This document shows positions 51,190-59,061 of a stretch of DNA of 64,000 bases, in pieces. Both the position numbers and the translations under genes were made by a program. Source of the DNA: Puia dinghuensis (GTDB lineage: Bacteria > Bacteroidota > Bacteroidia > Chitinophagales > Chitinophagaceae); NCBI RefSeq assembly GCF_014642875.1, contig NZ_BMJC01000006.1:248001-312000 (forward strand), written 5' to 3'. Within the stretch, counting starts at the first letter, position 1; each line of letters opens with the position of its first letter. The notes beneath the pieces are model-generated. The model made no database searches. It had not been told where the DNA came from and saw only the letters and a list, made by a program, of their open reading frames with translations.

Positions 51190-52293
51190 ATGACCCGACT
51201 TCTTGTCTTCCTCCTGGCCTTTGCGCTCATCGCTTCCCCTGGCGATGCCCAGCCGCTCGCCGTCATCGGCTATTATGCAGGAAGGACTACGGCTATAGAC
51301 AGTTTTCCAACGGAAAAACTAACCCACATCATCTTCAGCTTCTGCCATCTGAGAGGTAACGAGCTCTCCGTGAACAATTCAAATGACACGGCCACCATCC
51401 GGCGCCTTGTTTCGCTGAAAGAAAAGAGCCCGAGGCTAAAGGTTATCCTGTCCCTTGGCGGCTGGGGTGGTTGCAAGACCTGTCCGGATGTTTTTTCCAC
51501 GGACAGCGGCCGGGAAGCATTCGCGAGCAGCGCGCGAGAGCTAAGCGATTATTTCCATACGGATGGCATCGATCTGGATTGGGAATACCCTGCGTTGGAG
51601 AATGTACCAGGATATTCCTATACGCCCCAGGATAAGGACAATTTCACCGCGGTGATCAGGCTGCTGCGAAGAACACTCGGTCGGAAGGCGGAGATCAGCT
51701 TTGCCGCCGGCGGCTTTACTACCTATCTGCAAACCTCCATCGACTGGAAACAGGTGGCGCCCCTGGTGAACTATATCAACCTGATGTCGTATGACCTTGT
51801 CAACGGCTATAGCACCATCACCGGACATCACACCGGGCTTTATTCCACCCCCCAACAGGTGGAGTCCGTCGACCATGCGGTGCGGTGGCTCGACTCCGCG
51901 GGTGTTCCCCTGCGGAAAGTAGTTATCGGCATGGCCTTTTATGCCCGGATCTTCCAGGGCGCCGACAGCGTCAACAATGGCCTTTACCGTCCCGGTCATT
52001 TCTTCAGGGGCGTCTCCTACAGGGACGAGGCTATCCGGCTTTCGGCGGACAGCGGTTTTGTCTATCATTGGGACAGCGTAGCACAGGCGCCTTATAAATA
52101 CAACGCCCAACAACAGCTGTTTGCCTCTTTCGACGACACCCACTCCATCCGGTTGAAAACGGAGTATGCCTTACACAAGCGGCTTGGCGGGGTGATGTTC
52201 TGGCAACTGATGGATGATAGTTTTTTCTCCGGCGGTTTGCTGGATGTAATTGATAACACAAAGCTATCAGCGGGCAAAGGAAGAAAAAAGTAA
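51190..52293 (+). CDS. Secreted GH18 chitinase-like hydrolase
   Basis: A 367-residue glycoside hydrolase family 18 protein with a signal peptide (MTRLLVFLLAFALIASPGDA). The catalytic DGIDLDWEYP motif places the acid/base glutamate at E132. Other family elements are VIGYYAGR, ILSLGGWGG, EISFAAGGF, YINLMSYDLVNG, VVIGMAFYARIF and the closing GGVMFWQLMDD. It should cleave chitin or related beta-1,4-GlcNAc chains outside the cytoplasm. There is no chitin-binding module or Por secretion domain. A DUF4403 lipoprotein gene follows after 10 bp. Confidence 0.93.
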   Translation: MTRLLVFLLAFALIASPGDAQPLAVIGYYAGRTTAIDSFPTEKLTHIIFSFCHLRGNELSVNNSNDTATIRRLVSLKEKSPRLKVILSLGGWGGCKTCPDVFSTDSGREAFASSARELSDYFHTDGIDLDWEYPALENVPGYSYTPQDKDNFTAVIRLLRRTLGRKAEISFAAGGFTTYLQTSIDWKQVAPLVNYINLMSYDLVNGYSTITGHHTGLYSTPQQVESVDHAVRWLDSAGVPLRKVVIGMAFYARIFQGADSVNNGLYRPGHFFRGVSYRDEAIRLSADSGFVYHWDSVAQAPYKYNAQQQLFASFDDTHSIRLKTEYALHKRLGGVMFWQLMDDSFFSGGLLDVIDNTKLSAGKGRKK

Positions 52294-52303
52294 TTTTATC
52301 CTG

Positions 52304-53722
52304 ATGCGACCTTCCTTTTCCTTCCTGACAGTAATGTTCCTGACGGCAGCAGGCTTTTTCGCTTGCAGGCCCGCTAAACAGCTCACCACTCCTGCCGTAA
52401 CAGTATCAGTTGCCGACACCCTTCCGGCCTTGCCATCCTCGGAGATCGATCTGCCTATCAAGGTGGCGGGCCGTCCCCTGCTTTTGGTAGCGGATTCGTT
52501 GTTTCCAAGAGAATTTTTGTCCCCCGGCTGGCCAAATTATCTACAACCTTCCTGTGACTTCCGGTATAAGTACCGTTTTGTCCGCAGTGGTTTTGTCCTC
52601 CGTTGCATTAACAATAAGATCAGCGTGGCGCTGGAAGGCAATTACCAGGTGGCCGGCGGCAAATGCCTCTGCGCATTAGGCAAACCCGTCAGTCCATGGA
52701 TATCGGGGTATTGTGGCTTTGACCAGGAGCCGATGCGCCGGGTGGATCTCGCCTTCAGCTCGCAGCTGAATTTTCAACCCGACTATCATATTCGTACCAG
52801 CTCTGCTGTCGATCAGGTGAAGGCGCTCGATCCCTGTAATATGTCCATCTTTTCAGTGGACATGACGCAGGAGATAATGGACAGCATCCGCAGCAGCATC
52901 AATTTCTTTTGCCGGAGTTTTGACGTCGCGGCTTCGAAGACGGATGTTGCCAGCTATTTGCGGCAGGCGGCCGCGAAGGCCTGGCAAAAAACACCGATCG
53001 GTCCATATGGTTACCTCATCATCAACCCGCTCGCCGTCAGGGTCGGAACACTCAACTATGTGAAGGATACCTTTGCCGTCAGTCTGGGGATCTCGTGCCG
53101 GCCCGAGCTGAGTTCAGATAGCCGCAACAATAATCCTCCACCCCTACCCGCTTTGCATCCCGGACCAAATCGCAACGGGGTGACGCTTTATTTGCCCGCC
53201 AACTATGAATACTCTTTCATCAGTAAGCTGCTGAATGACTCGCTGCGCGACAAATCGTTCGATTACAAGGGGAGGAAGGTTATTGTCAAGGAGGTGGCGG
53301 TGCGGGGCATCGAGCGGCACAAGTTAGAATTGCGCATCGACTTCGGGGGCAGCTATACGGGCCGCATTTACTTACGGGGGACCCCGGTGCTCGATACGGC
53401 AAAGCAGACCCTTAGCGTACCGGACATCTCCTACTCGCTGGAAAGCAGGGATATCCTGCTGCGAATGGCCAAAACGCTGCTTCGGGGCAAGATCAGGCGT
53501 ACGATGCAGGGTAACAGTGTGCTGGACCTTGCGGCGATGTTGAAGGCAAATATGCCCTCCTTGAATACACAACTCAATAGGGTGATCATGCCCAATCTTT
53601 ATACTACCGGGGAGCTCAAGCAACTCCGGCTGATCGGGTTGCTGGCGGGTGAAAAAAATATCCAGGCCCAGCTGTTCATGCAGGCCGATCTGGCCGTCAC
53701 CTGTACGGGATTACCAAGATAA
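52304..53722 (+). CDS. DUF4403 family lipoprotein
   Basis: A 472-residue protein of the DUF4403 family, function unknown. The start at 52304 gives a lipoprotein signal (FLTAAGFFAC) with C near residue 21. The mature part has two related beta-rich halves: EIDLPIKVAGRPLLLVAD, VALEGNYQVAGG and QLNFQPDYHIRTSSAVDQV, then GVTLYLPANYEYSFISKLLNDSL and VLDTAKQTLSVPDISYSLESRD. The fold suggests a lipid- or hydrophobe-binding tubular (TULIP-like) domain; this is inference. It lies 10 bp after the GH18 gene and is probably co-transcribed. Confidence 0.85.
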   Translation: MRPSFSFLTVMFLTAAGFFACRPAKQLTTPAVTVSVADTLPALPSSEIDLPIKVAGRPLLLVADSLFPREFLSPGWPNYLQPSCDFRYKYRFVRSGFVLRCINNKISVALEGNYQVAGGKCLCALGKPVSPWISGYCGFDQEPMRRVDLAFSSQLNFQPDYHIRTSSAVDQVKALDPCNMSIFSVDMTQEIMDSIRSSINFFCRSFDVAASKTDVASYLRQAAAKAWQKTPIGPYGYLIINPLAVRVGTLNYVKDTFAVSLGISCRPELSSDSRNNNPPPLPALHPGPNRNGVTLYLPANYEYSFISKLLNDSLRDKSFDYKGRKVIVKEVAVRGIERHKLELRIDFGGSYTGRIYLRGTPVLDTAKQTLSVPDISYSLESRDILLRMAKTLLRGKIRRTMQGNSVLDLAAMLKANMPSLNTQLNRVIMPNLYTTGELKQLRLIGLLAGEKNIQAQLFMQADLAVTCTGLPR

Positions 53723-53889
53723 GACTCTGCCTATCAATGAGATAGCCCATTCATCCCCAATTCACCGATGGATTTGCCCATTTGACCTCAAAAAAGCAAC
53801 CATTAACATTTCGTTTGCGTATAATGCCAATTAGGAAAACTAGTTTGTGCGTTCTTTATTCATCTACCACTTAATACCGCACATCCGAA

Positions 53890-54483
53890 TTGATTGCAGG
53901 AAACACGCAAATACACGCTTTAATAGCCGGCTGCCGTGCGAATGATCGTGCGAGCCAAAAGGAGCTATATAATACGCTCAAGGATTATGCTGTAAAAATC
54001 TGTTACCGTTATCAAAATAACCTTGAACAAGTGGAAGAGATCATGAATGAAGGATTTATCAAGCTTTTTAAGAATATTCATCAATTCGAGGAGTCCCGGC
54101 ATGCGGACGTATTGGCGTCGTTGAAGGGATGGTTTAAGCGCATTCTTGTCAACACCTGCATCGATCACTACCGCAAGAACGCCTCCTATATCAACGGGCA
54201 GATGTTATCCGAGGACGCAGAGAACATTGCCGACAAACAGGAGACGGGCATCGATGTTCTTTCCTATAAAGAGATCATTGAGGCCATCCGGCAACTGTCA
54301 CCAGCCTATCGCACCGTTTTCAATTTATTCGTTATAGAGGGATTGACCCATGAGGAAATAGCCCAGCATCTGAATATTTCCGTTGGCTCGTCCAAATCCA
54401 ATCTATCGAAAGCCAGAGAAAACCTACGAAAAATCCTAACAAAAAAAACTGACCACAAAGCTTATGTTGAACCTATCCGATAA
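53890..54483 (+). CDS. ECF-type sigma factor (second)
   Basis: A 197-residue ECF sigma-70 factor with TTG start at 53890 (MIAGNTQIHALIAGCRAND); no ATG is available nearby. Region 2 includes ASQKELYNTLKDYAVKICYRY and QVEEIMNEGFIKLFKNIHQF; region 4 has the helix-turn-helix HEEIAQHLNISVGSSKSNLSKARENL. A shortened -7-like element (TAGTTTG, 53841-53847) precedes it. Its last 20 bp overlap the start of a membrane/beta-barrel protein, indicating translational coupling to the likely anti-sigma partner. Confidence 0.92.
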   Translation: MIAGNTQIHALIAGCRANDRASQKELYNTLKDYAVKICYRYQNNLEQVEEIMNEGFIKLFKNIHQFEESRHADVLASLKGWFKRILVNTCIDHYRKNASYINGQMLSEDAENIADKQETGIDVLSYKEIIEAIRQLSPAYRTVFNLFVIEGLTHEEIAQHLNISVGSSKSNLSKARENLRKILTKKTDHKAYVEPIR

Positions 54484-56116
54484 GGACTTGGACCGCTTCA
54501 GCAAAGAGGCAGCCGAGGAATATGACCCGGGAGATGTACTGGGTCCACGTTCCTGGGAAAAGTTGGAGGTGCGGATAAATCAGGAGTTCGGCCGTCCGGG
54601 CTGGAATCCCCTGCAACATTTCCGTCGCTTTGCCTTCTACTATGCGCCGGCCCTCCTGGCGCTGGTGGGGGTCACGTATTATATGGTGAGACCGGGTGCT
54701 TCATCCGGCAGTAGCCCGGGTCTGACGGCAAAAGCGCCGACAGAGAAAACGCCTGTTCACACTCAAAATCCCTTTGCAACCGATGAGTCCACTTCTACAC
54801 CTGCTACCTCTTCTTCCGCCACAGCCTCCACTGCCGACCGTGGACAAGATGCCGTCCATCAGCCGGATGGAGCTTCTGCCAATCACCCGGGTTCAGTGAC
54901 CCCGAATGCTGGCGGGGATGCCAATACCGGGGCTGCTGCTGGCGCCGCCGCTTCCGGGACTACCAATGCCGGGGCTGCTGCCGCCCGTTCTGCTGGCGTC
55001 GGGAATACCCATTCCAGGACTGCTGCTACCGGGGCTGCTGCCACCGCGACTACCAATGCCGGGGCCGCCACCAATGGAACTACTTTGGTCAATGGCCGGA
55101 GAGCATCCGACAGACGGCCTGCGATGAATGGCAGAACTGCGTCCCATGTTGCGGGTGCCGGCAATGCTATAACTGGAACCAGCGGCAGGCAAAGGAGCCG
55201 GACGAGAAACGGCAAAAACGGCCGGCAGAATGGAGACAAAGCCTCAAGCCTGCCCGGTGACGACAGGAATAACACTGCGTCCGCCTCCGGGGGGCAAAGC
55301 ACCAACGCCGGTGGGGCCAACGCTGCCAGCTCAACCGGCGCAACCAGCCCGGCCCGTGAACTAACTCTTTCCGCCGTAGCGTCACCGCAAAATTTAAAGA
55401 AAAAAGCCAACATCAATGATTCAGCACTACGGGCCTTTACGCTAAAATCCACCGCCCCGGCGCTGATCAAACCCAGGGCCCTTCACATCAACCGCAACTG
55501 GCAGTTTGGCCTGGTGGTTGCCCCTGACTTTACTTCCGTCAATTCCCTGGCCGGGGATAAACCAGGCAGCAGCATGGGGCTCACCGTAGACTATCAATTT
55601 GCACCCCGCTGGTACATCAGCACGGGCATACTCGCCACACGAAGGAATTATTCGGCCCGGCCCCAGGATTATCATGCACCTTCATCTATCTTCCAGCAGA
55701 ATTATGTGGACCCGAACAAGGTGGACTATGTGAAAGGGTCTTTCTACATGATGGAGATACCGCTGAATGTACGGTACGATTTCACCGTCGCAGGAAATAC
55801 GTTATTCTTTGTCAGCGGTGGGTTGTCTTCCTACCTGTTCACGAATGAGCATACCAATGTGTACTGGTCGCCTTTCCCTTACCGGCAATTTTGCCAACCC
55901 TTCCAGCCGCCTGCTGCCAGCAATTATTTGTTCTCCACCGTCAATCTTTCTATAGGTGTAGAGGCCGGCATCAGCAACAGCTTGTCTATACTGGTAGCAC
56001 CGTACATGAAGCTACCGACACGGGGCATCGGGGCAGGCCAGGTACAGATGAACAGCGTAGGCATCGACTTCTCGTTGAAGTGGTCGCCGGTGACGAGCAG
56101 GAGGCGTTCCTATTGA
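54464..56116 (+). CDS. Anti-sigma-like N-terminus fused to an outer-membrane beta-barrel
   Basis: A 550-residue protein with three parts: a cytoplasmic N-terminus (1-55) with a helix containing RSWEKLEVRINQEF, similar to the anti-sigma at 14 kb; a membrane helix (about 56-74); a long Ala/Thr/Gly/Asn-rich linker (about 77-330) encoded by imperfect tandem repeats; and a PorT-like outer-membrane barrel (about 345-550: NWQFGLVVAPDFTSVNS, SMGLTVDYQFAPRWYISTGI, MMEIPLNVRYDF, NLSIGVEAGISNSLSI). It would span the envelope from cytoplasm to outer membrane. The start overlaps the sigma gene by 20 bp. The 3' end overlaps the SET-domain gene by 7 bp. Confidence 0.85.
   Translation: MLNLSDKDLDRFSKEAAEEYDPGDVLGPRSWEKLEVRINQEFGRPGWNPLQHFRRFAFYYAPALLALVGVTYYMVRPGASSGSSPGLTAKAPTEKTPVHTQNPFATDESTSTPATSSSATASTADRGQDAVHQPDGASANHPGSVTPNAGGDANTGAAAGAAASGTTNAGAAAARSAGVGNTHSRTAATGAAATATTNAGAATNGTTLVNGRRASDRRPAMNGRTASHVAGAGNAITGTSGRQRSRTRNGKNGRQNGDKASSLPGDDRNNTASASGGQSTNAGGANAASSTGATSPARELTLSAVASPQNLKKKANINDSALRAFTLKSTAPALIKPRALHINRNWQFGLVVAPDFTSVNSLAGDKPGSSMGLTVDYQFAPRWYISTGILATRRNYSARPQDYHAPSSIFQQNYVDPNKVDYVKGSFYMMEIPLNVRYDFTVAGNTLFFVSGGLSSYLFTNEHTNVYWSPFPYRQFCQPFQPPAASNYLFSTVNLSIGVEAGISNSLSILVAPYMKLPTRGIGAGQVQMNSVGIDFSLKWSPVTSRRRSY
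54911..55085 (+). repeat. Tandem coding repeats in the linker of the sigma partner
   Basis: Recurrent units of the form ACTACCAATGCCGGGGCTGC and variants code for TTNAGAA and GAAAT segments. About five imperfect copies are visible. This is a likely site of slippage and length variation. Confidence 0.65.
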
Positions 56117-56496
56117 TCTGAGTCGAACCACACCGGTGATGCATTATTCCAATCACCGTTGTAGTTGATAAAGATCTCCTCCCCTGCCTTTATAAAGCGA
56201 ACAGTCTTGATGGTGATGAGCCGTTGCGTAAAATCCATTTCGTATTCACAGTTGCTCCGGTAGGAGTGATTGTAGAGTGGGACATAACCAAGCGCCATAC
56301 AACAACTCTTGCGATCGGCGCCCCACTCGAAGATATAATCGTGCAACAAAGTCTGGTCCAGCAGCTTACGCTCTCCCCCGGTCATCACGATGACAGGCGA
56401 GATCTCGATGACGGTGTCCCTTGGGATATCCTCCGATGTAAAGATACCCCTTCCCATTTCTTGTGTTGGCGCGATGAACAGTGTCGGTAGGATCAT
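56110..56496 (-). CDS. Small SET-domain protein
   Basis: A 128-residue protein consisting almost solely of a SET domain. It has an N-terminal strand with TQEMGRGIFTSEDIPRDTVIEISPV (like the SET GxG entry), CMALGYVPLYNHSYRSNCEYEMD with the NHS motif that binds SAM, and IKAGEEIFINYNGDW with the catalytic tyrosine motif. SET proteins methylate lysines; bacterial targets are mostly unknown. No substrate gene is obvious nearby. It is convergent with the beta-barrel gene and divergent from mgtE. Confidence 0.88.
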   Translation of the reverse strand: MILPTLFIAPTQEMGRGIFTSEDIPRDTVIEISPVIVMTGGERKLLDQTLLHDYIFEWGADRKSCCMALGYVPLYNHSYRSNCEYEMDFTQRLITIKTVRFIKAGEEIFINYNGDWNNASPVWFDSDQ

Positions 56497-56549
56497 ACCC
56501 TCTTTCGGCTTTTGGCGGACAATTTAACATTTTTACGTAGGTTTACGGC

Positions 56550-57938
56550 ATGGCCTCAGAAGCTTCAACTATTGATTTTAAGGAGCAATTCCTGGAGATG
56601 ATCCAATCGGAAGATGTTCTACATATAAGGGAATTTCTGAATAACCAGAATATCAGCGATGTCGCCGAGCTTATTTATGAATACCCCGAATATGAAAGCC
56701 AGATCATTGGCCATCTGAGCATCCACCGGGCTTCCAGCACATTCAAAATACTGGACGTGCCCACACAAAAAAGGATCATCCAGCAACTGCCTGCCTTCAA
56801 GACCGCCGAGCTGCTAAACGATCTTTCTGCGGATGACCGCACTTCTTTCCTGGAAGAACTACCCAGCGAAGTGGTGAAAGAATTGATCAAGACCCTCGAC
56901 CCCGAAGAAAGAAAGATCACGCTTTCGCTGCTGGGCTACCCCGAGGGAAGCGTGGGCCGGTTGATGACGCCTGACTACATCGCTGTCGAAAAGGATTGGA
57001 CGGTGCGGGAGGTGATCGATCATATCCGGGAGGTAGGCAAGGACAGTGAAACCATCGATGTCATTTACGTGGTAGACGAAAAGGGCTATTTCATCGATGA
57101 CGTCAGAATAAGAGAGATCATTCTCGCCAACCCGGAGAAGAAGATAGAAGACGTCATCGACAATCGTTATATAGCATTGAATGTCAATGACGATCAGGAA
57201 GTCGCCAGTGAGGCGTTCAAAATGAACAACCGCGTGGCCCTGCCCGTACTGGATAACAATAAGATACTGCTGGGTATCGTCACCATCGACGATGTGTTGT
57301 GGATCACCCAGGAAGAGTTCTCCGAAGACATCCAGAAGATCGGGGGTACCGAAGCCCTCGATGAGCCATACCTCGAAATACCCCTCGTCAAGCTGTTCAA
57401 GAAACGCGTCGTCTGGCTGGTTGTGCTTTTTCTCAGCGAGATGCTCACTGCCACCGCCATGGGTTATTTTGAGGACGAGATCGCAAAAGCCGTCGTGCTT
57501 GCCCTCTTTGTCCCGCTGATCATCTCCAGCGGCGGTAACAGCGGCAGCCAGGCTTCCACCCTCATCATCCAGGCGATGGCCCTGGGAGAGATCACCATCG
57601 TCGACTGGTGGCGGGTGATCAAACGCGAGCTGCTTTCCGGCCTGATGCTGGGGGCTGTACTCGGCATCATCGGCTTTACCCGGGTGATGCTCTGGAACCA
57701 GATCTTTCATACCTATGGCGACCACTCCTTCCTGATAGCGGGTACCGTTGGCGTCTCCCTCGTAGGGGTAGTGTTGTGGGGGACCATTGCCGGTAGTATG
57801 CTCCCCATCGTACTGAAGAAATTCGGCGCCGATCCAGCCACTTCTTCCGCACCGTTTGTGGCGACCCTGGTGGATGTCACCGGGCTGGTGATCTACTTCT
57901 CCGTCGCCTTCGTGATCATGCGCGGCATCTTGTTATAG
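56550..57938 (+). CDS. mgtE: Magnesium transporter MgtE
   Basis: A 462-residue Mg2+ channel. The N domain (about 1-130) has the superhelical ADDRTSFLEELPSEVVKELIKTL and GYPEGSVGRLMTPDYIAV motifs; two CBS domains (about 135-260) follow with MNNRVALPVLDNNKILLGIVTIDDV, then five membrane helices (about 285-460) containing LFVPLIISSGGNSGSQASTLIIQAMALGEI, the pore motif. Cytoplasmic domains sense Mg2+ and gate the pore. Length is normal. A one-mismatch -7-like element (TAGGTTTA, 56538-56545) ends 5 nt before the ATG. Confidence 0.96.
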   Translation: MASEASTIDFKEQFLEMIQSEDVLHIREFLNNQNISDVAELIYEYPEYESQIIGHLSIHRASSTFKILDVPTQKRIIQQLPAFKTAELLNDLSADDRTSFLEELPSEVVKELIKTLDPEERKITLSLLGYPEGSVGRLMTPDYIAVEKDWTVREVIDHIREVGKDSETIDVIYVVDEKGYFIDDVRIREIILANPEKKIEDVIDNRYIALNVNDDQEVASEAFKMNNRVALPVLDNNKILLGIVTIDDVLWITQEEFSEDIQKIGGTEALDEPYLEIPLVKLFKKRVVWLVVLFLSEMLTATAMGYFEDEIAKAVVLALFVPLIISSGGNSGSQASTLIIQAMALGEITIVDWWRVIKRELLSGLMLGAVLGIIGFTRVMLWNQIFHTYGDHSFLIAGTVGVSLVGVVLWGTIAGSMLPIVLKKFGADPATSSAPFVATLVDVTGLVIYFSVAFVIMRGILL

Positions 57939-58031
57939 ATGCCTCTTTGTTAATGAGCTGCGCGCATTGGTTAATGTCCTTTTCTCCCCTGTTTTTTTGT
58001 CGTAATTTGAAAGGTAAATCTGTATGTTATT

Positions 58032-58961
58032 ATGACACCTTTGAAACAAAAAATAACCCTCATCGTGCTGCTCCTGATGCTGGCGGGAGTAGCCGGCTAT
58101 TCCCAACACCACGGCGGCTTTTCCGGTGGAGGCCATTCCTTTGGCGGCGGTGGAGGGGGCCATTCCTTTGGCGGCGGCAGAGGCTTCTCTGGCGGCGGTG
58201 GAGGCTTTTCCGGTGGGGGCCATTCCTTCGGCGGTGGCAGAAGCTTTTCTGGTGGCAGAGGCTTCTCTGGGGGTGGAAGAGGCTTTTCCGGCGGGATCCA
58301 TTCCTTTGGCGGTGGCAGAGGCTATGCCGGTGTTGGCAGGGGCTATTACGGCGGTGGCCGGGGATATGCAGGGGCCGGATTCCGCACGTATGGATACACC
58401 GGCCGAGGTTACTCCGGCGGTTATCGCGGCAATTATGGTCACGGATATTATGGCGGTTATCGTGGTTACTATGGCGGCTACTACGGTGGCTGGGGTTACT
58501 GGCCCTACTGGGGTTTTGGCCTCGGGCTCGGATGGGGCCTCGGCTATTGCGGCTGGCCCTATTACTACGGTTATCCTTATGGGTATTATCCTTCTTATTA
58601 CTATGGTAATCCCTACTACGCTTATCCGCCTCCCGCCTATTATGATGATCCGGGTTATTATGACGATGACCCCGCAGATCCCTATGGCGACAGATCGGAA
58701 CAGCAGCAGCCGCGTCAAAAGCAGAATAACAAAAACAACAACAATTACGACGACCCCAACTATAATTATCCCAACCCCGATTCGTTACAGAACGTGCCGG
58801 GTACCAACCTTCACCCAAGCAGCTACCAATATGCCGACAATACCGCCCCGGGGTCTGTTGCCGGCGATAAAGTATGGGTAAAAGCTCATTGGAAAAACAC
58901 CAACCGCGGCTGGATCTATATCGAAGGGTATTGGAAAACAGTGCCGGTGAATACCAATTAA
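58032..58961 (+). CDS. Secreted Gly/Tyr-rich low-complexity protein with a YxWxxGxW-like C-terminus
   Basis: A 309-residue exported protein with a signal peptide (about 1-25). Residues 27-160 are Gly/Phe/Ser/Arg repeats built on GGGHSFGGG, GGGRGFSGG and RGYYGG units; then a Tyr/Pro-rich stretch (YGYPYGYYPSYYYGNPYY), an Asn/Gln-rich linker, and a folded C-terminus VWVKAHWKNTNRGWIYIEGYWK resembling YXWXXGXW repeats of outer-membrane proteins. It may be a surface or matrix protein; no activity can be inferred. A terminator hairpin follows 28 bp downstream. A shortened -7-like element TAATTTG lies at 58003-58009. Confidence 0.8.
   Translation: MTPLKQKITLIVLLLMLAGVAGYSQHHGGFSGGGHSFGGGGGGHSFGGGRGFSGGGGGFSGGGHSFGGGRSFSGGRGFSGGGRGFSGGIHSFGGGRGYAGVGRGYYGGGRGYAGAGFRTYGYTGRGYSGGYRGNYGHGYYGGYRGYYGGYYGGWGYWPYWGFGLGLGWGLGYCGWPYYYGYPYGYYPSYYYGNPYYAYPPPAYYDDPGYYDDDPADPYGDRSEQQQPRQKQNNKNNNNYDDPNYNYPNPDSLQNVPGTNLHPSSYQYADNTAPGSVAGDKVWVKAHWKNTNRGWIYIEGYWKTVPVNTN
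58108..58400 (+). repeat. Gly-rich tandem coding repeats
   Basis: Imperfect 18-33 bp units of the kind GGCGGCGGTGGA and GGCGGTGGCAGAGGCTTC code for GGGHSFGGG and GGGRGFSGG. The region is prone to slippage and hard to assemble. Confidence 0.7.
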
Positions 58962-58988
58962 AAAAATTGTTCGTTGTTCATTTGATAA

Positions 58989-59018
58989 TTAGCCCCCTCC
59001 TTTGAGGGGGCTAATTTT
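58989..59018 (+). terminator. Intrinsic terminator between the Gly-rich gene and glmS
   Basis: A perfect 11-bp stem TTAGCCCCCTC (58989-58999) and GAGGGGGCTAA (59004-59014) with a four-base loop, followed by TTTTTG. It separates the Gly-rich gene from glmS. Confidence 0.85.
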
Positions 59019-59061
59019 TGATAATTATTGTCTAATATTGCACAGCTAAAATTTTGCACTT

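Noticed and set aside
54911-55085. Regularly spaced repeats resembling a CRISPR array
   Set aside because: The repeats are in frame, imperfect and without unique spacers, lie inside a coding gene, and no cas gene is present.
54883-55470. A long leftward open frame opposite the repetitive linker
   Set aside because: It mirrors the low-complexity repeats of the beta-barrel gene and yields an Ala/Pro-rich product without motifs.
58989-59061. A glmS ribozyme or riboswitch upstream of glmS
   Set aside because: Only 43 bp separate the terminator tail from the ATG, and the likely start site is at or near the ATG. No ribozyme core could fit.
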